From: Microbacterium galbinum
GTDB taxonomy: Bacteria; Actinomycetota; Actinomycetes; Actinomycetales; Microbacteriaceae
Length of the DNA: 64,000 bases
Assembly: GCF_023091225.1 (NCBI RefSeq)
Contig: NZ_JAHWXM010000001.1
Coordinates: 2,315,913-2,379,912, forward strand
Direction of reading: 5' to 3'
Position 1 is the stretch's first letter. The number at the start of each line of letters is the position of its first letter. The notes under the pieces were generated by a model. That model was not told the origin of the DNA. It was given only the letters and a program-made list of their open reading frames with translations, and made no database searches. Positions 50,936 through 59,114 of this stretch are shown one piece after another. Both the position numbers and the translations under genes were made by a program.

Positions 50936-51820
50936 ATGGACAACCGATCCGAGGTGCGCGAGTTCCTGATGACCCGCCGCGCACGGCTCACCCCCGAGGC
51001 GGTGGGACTCACCGCCGGCACCAACCGTCGTGTCGCCGGGCTGCGGCGCAGTGAGGTCGCAGCGATCGCCGGGGTGAGCGTGGAGTACTACGCGAAACTC
51101 GAACGGGGCGCGCTCGCCGGGGCGTCGGCATCCGTTCTCGATGCGCTGTCGCGGGCGCTGCTGCTCGACGAGGCCGAGCGGGCGCATCTGCTCGACCTGG
51201 CGCGCGCCGCCGACGGCGTGCCCGCCAGTGGGCGTGCGCGCCGCCGGGCGACGAAGCAGAGCGCCCCGCGCCCGAGTCTGACATGGGCGCTCGCCGCGAT
51301 GACGGATGCCGTGGCCTTCGTGCGCGACGCGAACCAGAACCTGCTCGCGACCAACGAGCTGGGCCGCGCGTTCTACTCGCCCGTGATCGGCGATGGCGGG
51401 CGCACCCCGAATCTCGCGCGCTTCCAGTTCCTCGACCCCGCGTCGCGGGACTTCTACCCGGACTGGGATCTCTTCGCGAGCATGTGCGTCGGGATCATGC
51501 GCGCCGAGGCGGGCCGCGACCCACACGACAAGGGCATGCAGGATCTGGTGGGCGAGCTGTCGACCCGTAGCGAGGTCTTCCGCGCGTTGTGGGCGGCGCA
51601 CGATGTGCGGATCCACGGCACCGGCACGAAGCGGTTCCGGCACCCGGTCGTCGGTGAGCTGACGCTCGCCTACGAGGAACTCGCGATCACCGCCGAGCCC
51701 GGCAACGTGCTCATGATCTACACCGCCGAACCCGGATCGCCGTCGGCCGAGCGGCTGCATCTGCTCGCCTCGTGGGCGGCGGAGCATCCTCCCGTCGAAG
51801 TCGCCACCGAATCCGCGTAA
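50936..51820 (+). CDS. XRE-type regulator with MmyB-like C-terminal domain, copy 1
   Basis: 294 residues. HTH at about 10-80 (EVREFLMTRRARLTPEAVGL, then RVAGLRRSEVAAIAGVSVEY and YAKLERG), followed by an MmyB-like ligand domain (LTWALAAMTDAVAFVRDANQ, FYPDWDLFASMCVGIMRAEA). Such regulators often control an adjacent short-chain or alcohol dehydrogenase. ATG follows TACCCT (50924-50929) by six bases, suggesting a leaderless message. Divergent from the ADH operon across 139 bp. Confidence 0.9.
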   Translation: MDNRSEVREFLMTRRARLTPEAVGLTAGTNRRVAGLRRSEVAAIAGVSVEYYAKLERGALAGASASVLDALSRALLLDEAERAHLLDLARAADGVPASGRARRRATKQSAPRPSLTWALAAMTDAVAFVRDANQNLLATNELGRAFYSPVIGDGGRTPNLARFQFLDPASRDFYPDWDLFASMCVGIMRAEAGRDPHDKGMQDLVGELSTRSEVFRALWAAHDVRIHGTGTKRFRHPVVGELTLAYEELAITAEPGNVLMIYTAEPGSPSAERLHLLASWAAEHPPVEVATESA

Positions 51821-51913
51821 GAAAATCGCACCGGTCTCGTCGTAGTACATGGCGCCGTTCCCTCATCGCGCGCCACGTCTTCGGTCCGTCTCCCCGTCGG
51901 ACCGGGGCATCAC

Positions 51914-51947
51914 GGAGGGGAGGAGGCTGGGGAGCATCCTCCCCTCC
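51914..51947. terminator. Bidirectional hairpin terminator
   Basis: GGAGGGGAGGA (51914-51924) pairs perfectly over 11 bp with TCCTCCCCTCC (51937-51947). Lies between the convergent genes ending at 51820 and 51973. Confidence 0.72.
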
Positions 51948-51972
51948 CTCTCCGTTTCAGGCCCGCGCGCGG

Positions 51973-52422
51973 TCAGGGCGCGACGGGGTAGTGGCTCGTG
52001 ATCGCGATCCGGTTCCAGCTGTTGATCACGACGACGAGCCAGGTGACCGCGGCGATCTGCTTCTCGGTCAGCACGTCTTCGGGCGTGATGCCGCGATCGG
52101 GCAGACGCCCGTGGTCGCCGATCAGCGTCACCCGCTCGGCGATGACGAGGGCGGCCTGCTCCTCGAGGCTGAAGTACTGCGACTCCCACCAGCCGGCGAG
52201 CACGGCCAGTCGGTCGGCGGTCTCGCCGTGCTTCACGGCATCCGCGGCGTGCATGCGCAGGCAGAACGCGCAGCCGTTGAGCTGCGAGGCCCGCACTTTC
52301 ACCAGTTCGACGAGCAGCGGGGAGAGCCCGGCATCCGCCCCGGCCTCGGCGGCCGTGCCCGCGAACGCGAGCATCGCCTGGTAGGGAGCAGGGTAGGTCT
52401 TGCCGATGTTGACGTGCGACAC
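51973..52422 (-). CDS. AhpD-like carboxymuconolactone decarboxylase family protein
   Basis: 149 residues from GTG 52422 after CGAAGGAGACAAC. The catalytic CXXC-H pair is present (ASQLNGCAFCLRMHAADAVK), as in AhpD alkylhydroperoxidases. Then ALVIAERVTLIGDH and the C-terminal WNRIAITSHYPV. Likely a thiol peroxidase-type protein. Upstream lies the C-D-E hairpin element cluster. Confidence 0.9.
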   Translation of the reverse strand: MSHVNIGKTYPAPYQAMLAFAGTAAEAGADAGLSPLLVELVKVRASQLNGCAFCLRMHAADAVKHGETADRLAVLAGWWESQYFSLEEQAALVIAERVTLIGDHGRLPDRGITPEDVLTEKQIAAVTWLVVVINSWNRIAITSHYPVAP

Positions 52423-52494
52423 GTTGTCTCCTTCGTCGGCGCGGGGTGCGCCGTCGAAGTGTTGACGCCGTAGGCGGGGAAAGTGTGACGGACG

Positions 52495-52583
52495 GTGCGC
52501 GTAACTCCGGAAGACCTTGTGCCGCCGGCCCCGATTCGGTCGAATCCGGCCCGAACCCTCCGATTCTCCGGAGTCACGCGCAC
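52495..52583. repeat. Hairpin element C (89 bp)
   Basis: Outer arms GTGCGCGTAACTCCGGA (52495-52511) and TCCGGAGTCACGCGCAC (52567-52583) pair over 17 bp with one mismatch. Inner hairpin GATTCG (52533-52538) with CGAATC (52541-52546). Shares GAATCCGGCCCGA with element A. About 70 bp upstream of the AhpD-like gene. Confidence 0.82.
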
Positions 52584-52591
52584 CCCGCGTC

Positions 52592-52671
52592 CCCAACTCA
52601 GGAAGATCAGGGCTCGGGCGGTCCGAATCGACTGTTCTCGGTGCGGTTTCGCCCGTTGTTCCTGAGTTGGG
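52592..52671. repeat. Hairpin element D (80 bp)
   Basis: Outer arms CCCAACTCAGGAA (52592-52604) and TTCCTGAGTTGGG (52659-52671) match over 13 bp. Inner GGGCG (52616-52620) with CGCCC (52650-52654). Aligns with elements B and F through GG-CCGAA and GGTTTCGCCC. Eight bases after C. Confidence 0.82.
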
Positions 52672-52703
52672 TACAGCTCCGGTACCGGTCTGAGCCGGTT
52701 GCG

Positions 52704-52789
52704 GTTCATAACTCCTCGAAAACGAGTCTGCGGAGTCCGAAAGCGGTGCGAACTTGGCGGTTCGCCGATGTTCTTCCGGAGTTATGAAC
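52704..52789. repeat. Hairpin element E (86 bp), overlapping the DeoR stop codon
   Basis: Outer arms GTTCATAACTCC (52704-52715) and GGAGTTATGAAC (52778-52789) match over 12 bp. The right arm contains the TAA stop (52782-52784, complement strand) of the DeoR gene. Third member of the C-D-E cluster. Confidence 0.82.
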
Positions 52790-53528
52790 GCGCGATCGCC
52801 GAGGCCAGCCCCGCGATCAGCGGATTCTCGTCGAGCGGATCGGTGATCACGGCGGTCACGGCGGCGAGATCGAGCACGGGGAAGCGCGAGACCGCGCCGA
52901 TCTTCTCCTCGCTCGCGAGCACGATCGTCTCGGCGCAGCGCTCGGCGATGGCGCGCTTGGTGACGGCGTCGTCGAGGCTGCCGGTGGTGAGGCCGTGCTC
53001 GGGGTGGATGCCGGTGGCGCCGAGGTAGAACGTGTCGGCGGCGAGGTGGCGGATCGCCTCCATCGCGAGCGCGCCCCCGGCGACCATCGAGTGCCGCGAC
53101 AGCTCACCGCCGATCATGACGACCCGCGCATCGGAGTGCGCGGCGACCGCGAGGGCGATCGCGGGGCTCGGGGTGATGACGGTGAGATCGGCGCCGGACG
53201 GCAGCAGACGGGCGAGGGCGAGGGTGGTCGTGCCGGCGTCGAGCACGATGGTCGAGCCCGGACGGATGCCGTCGGCCGCACGCCGGGCGACCCGCTCCTT
53301 GCTCGCCGTCGCGAGGCCCGACCGCTCGTCGACGGGGCGGTCGGCGGCGGGCACCGGGAGGGCGCCGCCGTAGACGCGGATGACCTTGCCCTCGTCGGCG
53401 AGTTCGCGCAGGTCGCGGCGGATGGAGTCCTCGGAGAGCGCGAGTTCGGCGGCGACGTCCTTCGCGACGACCCGGCCGTCACGGGCGAGGATCTCGAGCA
53501 GGTGGGTTTTGCGCTGCGCACCGAGCAT
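52782..53528 (-). CDS. DeoR/GlpR family regulator
   Basis: 248 residues from ATG 53528 (AAGGA eight bases upstream; ATG 53543 is an alternative). HTH_DeoR: ILARDGRVVAKDVAAELALS, then DSIRRDLRELADEGKVIRVY and GGAL. Ligand domain of DeoR type: STIVLDAGTTTLALARLLP, VMIGGELSRHSMVAGG and FYLGATGIHPEHGLT. Effector probably a sugar phosphate. It ends in Ser from a codon lying inside hairpin element E. Divergent from the DUF4406 gene across a 57-bp gap with direct repeats. Confidence 0.9.
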   Translation of the reverse strand: MLGAQRKTHLLEILARDGRVVAKDVAAELALSEDSIRRDLRELADEGKVIRVYGGALPVPAADRPVDERSGLATASKERVARRAADGIRPGSTIVLDAGTTTLALARLLPSGADLTVITPSPAIALAVAAHSDARVVMIGGELSRHSMVAGGALAMEAIRHLAADTFYLGATGIHPEHGLTTGSLDDAVTKRAIAERCAETIVLASEEKIGAVSRFPVLDLAAVTAVITDPLDENPLIAGLASAIARS

Positions 53529-53547
53529 TTTGCGTTCCTTCATGAAG

Positions 53548-53564
53548 TTGCACGTTCTTGCACG
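53548..53564. promoter_or_regulatory. Direct-repeat operator between DeoR and DUF4406 genes
   Basis: TTGCACG occurs at 53548-53554 and 53558-53564, exactly one helical turn apart. The first copy also resembles a -35 for TACAGT (53573-53578), which precedes ATG 53586 by seven bases. DeoR proteins often bind direct repeats, so autoregulation plus control of 53586 is likely. Confidence 0.55.
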
Positions 53565-53585
53565 GTTAACGCTACAGTCTTCGGC

Positions 53586-53954
53586 ATGAGAACTCCACTG
53601 CTGATCCTGATCGCCGGCCCTTACCGCTCCGGAACCGACGGCGACCCCGCGCGCATCGCCGCCAACCTCGAGCGGCTCGAGGAGGCATCCGCTCCGATCT
53701 TCCGCCTCGGGCACGTGCCGATGATCGGCGAATGGGTCGCGCTGCCGATCCTGCGCACGCTCGGTCCCGACCGGAGCGCCGAGGAGAGCCTCGATGGCGA
53801 CGTGATGTACGAGACCGCGCACCGACTGCTGCAGCACTGCGATGCGGTGCTGCGTCTGCCCGGGGCATCCACCGGCGCCGACACGGACGTCGAGATCGCC
53901 CGCCAGCGCGGGCTGCCGGTGTTCTTCTCGATCGACGAGATCCCGGCGGCCTGA
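53586..53954 (+). CDS. DUF4406 protein (nucleoside deoxyribosyltransferase-like)
   Basis: 122 residues. LLILIAGPYRSGTDGDPARI, then GHVPMIGEWVALPIL and LLQHCDAVLRLPGASTGADTD match the DUF4406 fold, related to nucleoside 2-deoxyribosyltransferases, with the GASTGAD phosphate-like loop. Substrate unknown. Leaderless start predicted. Pairing with a DeoR regulator supports a nucleoside- or sugar-related role. Confidence 0.82.
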   Translation: MRTPLLILIAGPYRSGTDGDPARIAANLERLEEASAPIFRLGHVPMIGEWVALPILRTLGPDRSAEESLDGDVMYETAHRLLQHCDAVLRLPGASTGADTDVEIARQRGLPVFFSIDEIPAA

Positions 53955-53993
53955 GCGATTCGAACGCCCCGCGCGGGAACCTAGGCTGGAGGC

Positions 53994-54173
53994 ATGACCA
54001 AGAACCTCTGGAGCATCCTCGGCGTCATCGTGGCGATCGTGATCGCCTGGTGGATCGTGAGCGCGCTGTTCTCGATCCTCTGGTTCGTCGCCAAGCTCGC
54101 CATCGTGCTGGTCGTCGCGGTCGTGGTCTTCCTCGTGCTGCGCGGGCTGTTCAGCTCGCGGTCGACCGACTGA
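53994..54173 (+). CDS. 59-residue membrane protein
   Basis: Short gene with a good GGAGG site and TAGGCT six bases before ATG. Two hydrophobic helices, [18 protein letters not shown] and [19 protein letters not shown], span nearly the whole protein; the tail is SSRSTD. Its stop lies 22 bases inside the convergent SDR gene. No known family name, but small two-helix proteins of this composition recur in Microbacteriaceae. Confidence 0.7.
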   Translation: MTKNLWSILGVIVAIVIAWWIVSALFSILWFVAKLAIVLVVAVVVFLVLRGLFSSRSTD

Positions 54174-55119
54174 CCGAAGCGTCGGGGAACGCGACACCCG
54201 TCAGCTCCTCCGACAGCCGCCAGATGCGCGCGGCATCCGCCTCGCTGCGCAGCCGGGAGTAGAGCGGCTGCTCGGCCGGTGCACCGCCGAGGTGTCCGGG
54301 TCCCTTCGGGCCGTAGAGGCGACGGGCCCGGGCATCCGATGACGTCGCCGCGTACAGCGCGGGCAGCGCCGCGGTCTCGGGAGTGCCCAGCAGGATGCCG
54401 CGCGCCGAGGCCCAGCGGATCACGCGCACCCCCACGGTGTCGCGTGACCGCCCGAGCTCGGGTCGCGCCGCGAGCAGGTTCGTCGGAGCGACACCCGGGT
54501 GCGACAGATTGCTCGTGATGCCCCAGCCGTGGGCCGCGCTGTGACGGTCGAGCTCGAGCCCGAACATCCCGAACGCGATCTTGGACTGGCTGTAGGCGCG
54601 TCCGCCGTTGTACGAACGCTCCCACGCGAGGTCGTCCCAGTTGATGGCGCCCTGGTTCGCGGCGACGCTCACCTGCGAGGTGACGCGTGCTCGCCCGGCC
54701 CGCAGCAGCGGAAGCAGGTGCCCGACGAGGGCGAAGTGGCCGAGATGGTTGGTGCCGAACTGCAGCTCGAAGCCGTCGGCGGTGGTCTGGCGATCGGGTG
54801 GAGTCATGACGCCGGCGTTGTTCACGAGCAGGTGGATCGGTCGTCCGTCCGACAGCAGGCTCTCGCCGAGTGCGGCGACGGATGCCAGTGACGAGAGGTC
54901 GAGCGCGGCGATCTGCACGCGGGCGTCGGGCGCGGTGGCGCGGATGACGGATGCCGCGGCCTCGCCCTTCGCCGGATTGCGCACGGGCAGCACCAGCTCG
55001 GCGCCGGCGGCGGCGAGGCGGGTCGCGATGCGCAGGCCGATGCCGTCGCTGCCTCCCGTGACGACGGCGCGGCGGCCGGTGAGGTCGGGGATCTCGATGT
55101 CGATGCTTCTGCGGGCCAT
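54151..55119 (-). CDS. Short-chain dehydrogenase (retinol-dehydrogenase/protochlorophyllide-reductase-like)
   Basis: 322 residues from ATG 55119 (GAAGGAGCGCACC). Rossmann motif [17 protein letters not shown], then [17 protein letters not shown] and the YSQSK catalytic pair in [15 protein letters not shown](P)-dependent, substrate unknown. Divergent from the XRE regulator at 55245, which probably controls it, as in many actinobacterial XRE-SDR pairs. Confidence 0.9.
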   Translation of the reverse strand: MARRSIDIEIPDLTGRRAVVTGGSDGIGLRIATRLAAAGAELVLPVRNPAKGEAAASVIRATAPDARVQIAALDLSSLASVAALGESLLSDGRPIHLLVNNAGVMTPPDRQTTADGFELQFGTNHLGHFALVGHLLPLLRAGRARVTSQVSVAANQGAINWDDLAWERSYNGGRAYSQSKIAFGMFGLELDRHSAAHGWGITSNLSHPGVAPTNLLAARPELGRSRDTVGVRVIRWASARGILLGTPETAALPALYAATSSDARARRLYGPKGPGHLGGAPAEQPLYSRLRSEADAARIWRLSEELTGVAFPDASVSRSTAS

Positions 55120-55244
55120 GGTGCGCTCCTTCGTGGTCTGCTTCCAGCGTGCGGTCGTCGGCCCCGCGCATCCAGGACACGTCATGCAGTGGATACGCCT
55201 CGGCCGCGGGTGCGAGGATCGGTGCGGCGAAAGGACGGTGCCGG

Positions 55245-56087
55245 ATGGTGATCGACAGAGAGGCGCTGGCGGGGTTCCTGCGACTGCGCCGAGACAGCCT
55301 GCAGCCGGAGGACGTCGGGCTGCACCGGGGTCAGCGCCGCCGCACCGAGGGGCTGCGCCGGGAGGAGGTCGCGGCGCTCAGCCATATGTCGGCCGACTAC
55401 TACGCCCGTCTCGAACGCGGCGACGGGCCGTTGCCCTCGGAGCAGATGATCGCCGCGATCGCGCAGGGCCTGCACCTCACGATCGACGAGCGCGACCACC
55501 TCTTCCGCCTCGCGGGGCACGAACCGCCACCGCGCGGGGGAGCGGGCGACCACATCGGCCCGGGCATGCTGCGCATCTTCGACCGCCTGGGCGACACCCC
55601 GGCCGAGATCGTCAGCGAGCTCGGCGAGACACTGCGGCAGACGCCGCTCGGGATCGCGCTGACGGGCGATACGGCATCGTTGCGCGGTCCCGAGCGCAGC
55701 ATCGGATATCGCTGGTTCAGCGACCCGCGCACGCGCGAGCTGTACGCCGAGGATGAGCACGACTACCTCTCCCGGCTCTGGGTGTCGGGGTTGCGCGAGG
55801 TGATCGCACGGCGCGGCCCCCGGTCGCGAGCGGCGGCGATCGCCGACGATCTGCACGCGCAGAGCGCCGAGTTCCGGGAGATCTGGGAGACGCACGAGGT
55901 CGGGCTCCGCCCGCACGAGACGAAGCGCTTCGTGCACCCGGATCTCGGGGCGCTCGAACTCACCTGTCAGAGCCTGCTCGATCCGGAGCAGTCGCAGGCG
56001 CTGCTCGTGTACACGGCGATCCCCGGGAGCGAGAGCCACGAGAAGCTGCGGATGCTGTCGGCCCTGGCCCCTCGCGTTGCGGTCTGA
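55245..56087 (+). CDS. XRE-type regulator with MmyB-like C-terminal domain, copy 2
   Basis: 280 residues. [43 protein letters not shown] and YYARLERG. Ligand domain: [20 protein letters not shown], then [12 protein letters not shown]. Same architecture as 50936-51820, with low identity, and again divergent from a dehydrogenase. No obvious ribosome site at ATG 55245. Confidence 0.9.
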   Translation: MVIDREALAGFLRLRRDSLQPEDVGLHRGQRRRTEGLRREEVAALSHMSADYYARLERGDGPLPSEQMIAAIAQGLHLTIDERDHLFRLAGHEPPPRGGAGDHIGPGMLRIFDRLGDTPAEIVSELGETLRQTPLGIALTGDTASLRGPERSIGYRWFSDPRTRELYAEDEHDYLSRLWVSGLREVIARRGPRSRAAAIADDLHAQSAEFREIWETHEVGLRPHETKRFVHPDLGALELTCQSLLDPEQSQALLVYTAIPGSESHEKLRMLSALAPRVAV

Positions 56088-56092
56088 GATAG

Positions 56093-56110
56093 TGCGTACG
56101 ATCGTACGCA
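56093..56110. promoter_or_regulatory. TetR operator upstream of the transferase-TetR-MFS operon
   Basis: TGCGTACGATCGTACGCA is a perfect 18-bp palindrome. The -10 TACCCT (56119-56124) lies eight bases downstream and six bases before ATG 56131, so a bound regulator would cover the -35 region. The TetR at 56717 is the obvious candidate. Confidence 0.75.
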
Positions 56111-56130
56111 TACGGTGATACCCTCGATCC

Positions 56131-56727
56131 ATGACCGACTACTTCGCGGGCGATCCCCGCACGCAGCGGGAGCGGATGCTCGCCGGCGACCTGTACATCG
56201 GCGACGACCCCGAGCTCGCCGCCCGCACGGCCCGCGCCGCGCGCCTGGCCGTCCTCTACCACCGGCAGACGATCTCGGGCGACCCGGCCGCGCGCGGCTG
56301 GCTGCAGGACCTCATCGGCGACCTCGGCGACGACGTCGCGATCCGTCCGCCCCTGCACGTCGACTACGGCGATCACATCTCGATCGGCGCGCGCACCTTC
56401 GTGAACTTCAACCTCACGGCACTCGACGTCGCCACGATCACGATCGGTGCCGACTGCCAGATCGGTCCGAACGTGCAGTTGCTCACGCCCACGCATCCGA
56501 TCGACCCGACGATGAGGCGCGACAAGCTCGAGGCCGCCGAACCCATCGTCATCGGCGACAACGTGTGGCTCGGCGGGGGAGTGATCGTGTGCCCCGGCGT
56601 GACCATCGGCGAGAACTCCGTGATCGGCGCGGGCGCCGTCGTCACCCGCGACATCCCGGCGAACGTCGTCGCCGTCGGCAACCCGGCACGCGTGATCCGC
56701 GAGATCGACACGGCCGATGGCGCCTGA
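56131..56727 (+). CDS. Maltose/galactoside O-acetyltransferase family protein
   Basis: 198 residues. Mac domain at the N-terminus (DPRTQRERMLAGDLYIGDDP), then left-handed beta-helix hexapeptide repeats (VDYGDHISIGARTFVNFN, IGPNVQLLTPTHP with catalytic His, IGDNVWLGGGVIVCPG). Transfers acetyl from acetyl-CoA to a sugar hydroxyl. First gene of an operon with TetR and MFS genes; leaderless start predicted. Confidence 0.92.
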   Translation: MTDYFAGDPRTQRERMLAGDLYIGDDPELAARTARAARLAVLYHRQTISGDPAARGWLQDLIGDLGDDVAIRPPLHVDYGDHISIGARTFVNFNLTALDVATITIGADCQIGPNVQLLTPTHPIDPTMRRDKLEAAEPIVIGDNVWLGGGVIVCPGVTIGENSVIGAGAVVTRDIPANVVAVGNPARVIREIDTADGA

Positions 56728-57280
56728 ACCGGGCAGTCGCCGCGGGCGCCAGAACGATCCCGCGCGCCGCGACCGCATCATCGACGCCTGCCTCGACGTC
56801 GTCGCCGAGTCCGGCGTCGCGGGGGCGTCGCACCGTCGCATCGCCGAGGCCGCCGGTGTGCCCCTCGGGTCGATGACCTACTACTTCGACGGCATCGACG
56901 ACCTGCTGCGGGAGGCGTTCACGCGCTTCGGCACCGAGATCAGCGAACGGTTCGAGAAGCGGATGGCGGCGGCATCCGACCCCGCCGAGGCGCGCGCCGC
57001 GGTGGTCGAGCTGATCCTGCGCGACGTGTTCGGCGATGCGCGCGAGCTCGTTCTCTCGCACGAGATCTACACGCTCGCCGCCCGCGATCCCGCTTACCGG
57101 GCCATCACGACGGCGTGGATGGCCCGGAGCCGCGTGGCCCTCGAACGGCACTTCGACCCGCAGACCGCCCGGATGCTCGACGCCCTGATCGAAGGCCTCT
57201 CGATCCATCGCGCCCTCGATGACGACGAGCGCGACCCGGCCGAGGTCGCCATCGCCGTCGAGCGCATCACCACTCGCTGA
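56717..57280 (+). CDS. TetR family repressor
   Basis: 187 residues. HTH: RIIDACLDVVAESGVAGASH, then RRIAEAAGVPLGSMTYYFDG. Its start lies 11 bases inside the end of the transferase gene. Located between an acetyltransferase and an MFS exporter, it probably binds the 56093 palindrome and responds to the exported compound. Confidence 0.92.
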   Translation: MAPEPGSRRGRQNDPARRDRIIDACLDVVAESGVAGASHRRIAEAAGVPLGSMTYYFDGIDDLLREAFTRFGTEISERFEKRMAAASDPAEARAAVVELILRDVFGDARELVLSHEIYTLAARDPAYRAITTAWMARSRVALERHFDPQTARMLDALIEGLSIHRALDDDERDPAEVAIAVERITTR

Positions 57281-57292
57281 CCTCGGAAGATC

Positions 57293-58504
57293 ATGACCAC
57301 CACCACCGCACCCACGCGTGCCGATCGTCGCGCCCGCGGCGCCGTCGCCGCGCTCTTCCTCACCAACGGGGCGCTGTTCGCCAACATCCTGCCGCGCTAC
57401 CCCGAGATCAAGGAGCAGCTCGGGCTCGACAACACCGTCTACGGTCTCGCCGTCGCCTCGTTCCCGGTCGGTGCGATCGTCGCGGGTCTCGCCGCCGCAG
57501 CACTGATCCGGCGCTTCGGCTCGGCGAAGGTCGCGGTCGTCGGCACCGTGCTCACGAGCGTGGGAGTGCTCGCCGCCGGTCTCGCGCCCAGCGTGCTGCT
57601 CTTCGCGCTGGGCCTCTTCCTCGGCGGCGCGATGGATGCCATCACCGACGTCGCCCAGAACGCGCACGGTCTGCGCGTGCAGCGCGGGTACGGCCGCTCG
57701 ATCCTCAACTCCTTCCACGCGGTCTGGTCGATCGGTGCGGTGCTCGGCGGATCGATGGCCGCCGCGGCGATCGCCCTCGGCCTGCCGATCGGTGTGCACC
57801 TCGCGATCTCGGCGGTGCTGTTCTCGGCCGTGTCCCTGACGGCGCTGCGGTTCTGCCTCCCCGGACTCGATGCGGCCGCCGCAGCCGCCGACGAAGAGGC
57901 GGTGGCCGACCCCGCTGATGTGCGCGCGGCGGTGCGTGCCGGCATCCGTCCTCGCGTGGTCCTGATGCTGATCGCCCTGGTGATCATCGCGATGGCCGGA
58001 ACGATCGTCGAAGACGCGGGTAACTCGTGGGCGACCCTGTACCTGGGCTCGCTCGGCGCCCCCGCGGCGATCGCGGCGACCGGGTTCATCGCGCTCGTCG
58101 GCGCGCAGTTCATCGGGCGCCTGCTCGGCGACGGCCTCGTCGACCGCTTCGGCCAGCGACTCGTCGCGCGCGCCGGTGGCGTGATCGTGGTGGTGGGCAT
58201 GGGTGTCGCGCTCGCGTTCCCCACGATCCCCGGCACGATCATCGGCTTCGCCGCCGCCGGGTTCGGAGTGGCGACCCTGGTTCCCGCCGCGATGAACGAG
58301 GCCGATGTGCTGCCGGGCCTACGTCACGGCACCGGACTCACGGTCGTCTCGTGGCTCATGCGCCTCGGGTTCCTGCTGTCTCCGCCCGTCGTGGGAATGA
58401 TCGCCGACGCGACGAGCCTGCGCGTGGGGCTGCTGCTGATCCCCGCGGTCGGCATCGCCGTGGTGCTCTTCGCCGGGGTGCTGCGGCGGCGCGAGCGCGA
58501 GTGA
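57293..58504 (+). CDS. MFS transporter (FucP/YfnM-like)
   Basis: 403 residues, 12 helices. N-terminal half: FLTNGALFANILPRYPEIKE and VASFPVGAIVAGLAAAALIR. A long central loop (PGLDAAAAAADEEAVADPAD) separates the halves. C-terminal half: GRLLGDGLVDRFGQRLVAR and GFGVATLVPAAMNEAD. No ligand can be deduced. Third gene of the transferase-TetR unit, followed by hairpin element F. Confidence 0.9.
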   Translation: MTTTTAPTRADRRARGAVAALFLTNGALFANILPRYPEIKEQLGLDNTVYGLAVASFPVGAIVAGLAAAALIRRFGSAKVAVVGTVLTSVGVLAAGLAPSVLLFALGLFLGGAMDAITDVAQNAHGLRVQRGYGRSILNSFHAVWSIGAVLGGSMAAAAIALGLPIGVHLAISAVLFSAVSLTALRFCLPGLDAAAAAADEEAVADPADVRAAVRAGIRPRVVLMLIALVIIAMAGTIVEDAGNSWATLYLGSLGAPAAIAATGFIALVGAQFIGRLLGDGLVDRFGQRLVARAGGVIVVVGMGVALAFPTIPGTIIGFAAAGFGVATLVPAAMNEADVLPGLRHGTGLTVVSWLMRLGFLLSPPVVGMIADATSLRVGLLLIPAVGIAVVLFAGVLRRRERE

Positions 58505-58519
58505 GCCCGGGGGACGGGC

Positions 58520-58605
58520 GTACCTCACTCAGGAAGGTCGGTCGCCTCGGTGCCGATCTGGCCTGGATTCAGCCGGTTTCGCCCCGATCTTCCTGAGTTG
58601 GGTAC
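58520..58605. repeat. Hairpin element F (86 bp)
   Basis: Outer arms GTACCTCACTCAGGAAG (58520-58536) and CTTCCTGAGTTGGGTAC (58589-58605) pair over 17 bp with two mismatches. Interior GCCGATCTGG and GGTTTCGCCCC align with B and D. It starts 15 bases after the MFS stop codon. Confidence 0.8.
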
Positions 58606-58670
58606 GGGGCCGCGGTGCGACGGGCGACCCCCGACCTCACACCCGCCCCTCCCGCGTCGTCATCAGGAGC

Positions 58671-59114
58671 ATGAGACGACTCCATTTCCTCGCCCTCGCG
58701 TTCTCCGCCCTGCTCGCGCTGTTCGTCGGCGGCTGGGCGTACTTCGCGGCGCAGAGCTTCTACGACTCGTTCCCCGGAGTGCTCGGCTCGTGGGTCTCGG
58801 TCGACGGTCCGTTCAACGAACACCTCATCCGCGATGTCGGCGCCATGTACCTGGCGCTCGGAGCGGCGAGCATCGGCGGGCTGATCTGGCGTCACCCGAT
58901 CGCGCACCGCGTGCTCGGTCTCGCCTGGACGGTCTTCGGCACGCTGCATTTCGCGTACCACGCGTTCCACCTCGCGCACATGCCGCTCGCATCGGCGATC
59001 GGCGAGATGGTGGCGCTCGGGATCAGTCTGCTGCTGGGGGTCGTGCTGCTGATCCCCGAGCGCTCTTCTTCTGCACACTCTTCTGCACAGGGATCAGCCC
59101 GGTCTGCGCGGTGA
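58671..59114 (+). CDS. Hypothetical membrane protein
   Basis: 147 residues, four hydrophobic helices starting FLALAFSALLALFVGGWAYF. Conserved-looking polar residues appear in ERDVGAMYLALG-like HLIRDVGAMYLALGAASIGG and TLHFAYHAFHLAHM, the latter histidine-rich and perhaps metal-binding. The last 30 residues (Ser/Ala-rich) overlap the convergent pnuC gene by 92 bp. No assigned function. Confidence 0.7.
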   Translation: MRRLHFLALAFSALLALFVGGWAYFAAQSFYDSFPGVLGSWVSVDGPFNEHLIRDVGAMYLALGAASIGGLIWRHPIAHRVLGLAWTVFGTLHFAYHAFHLAHMPLASAIGEMVALGISLLLGVVLLIPERSSSAHSSAQGSARSAR

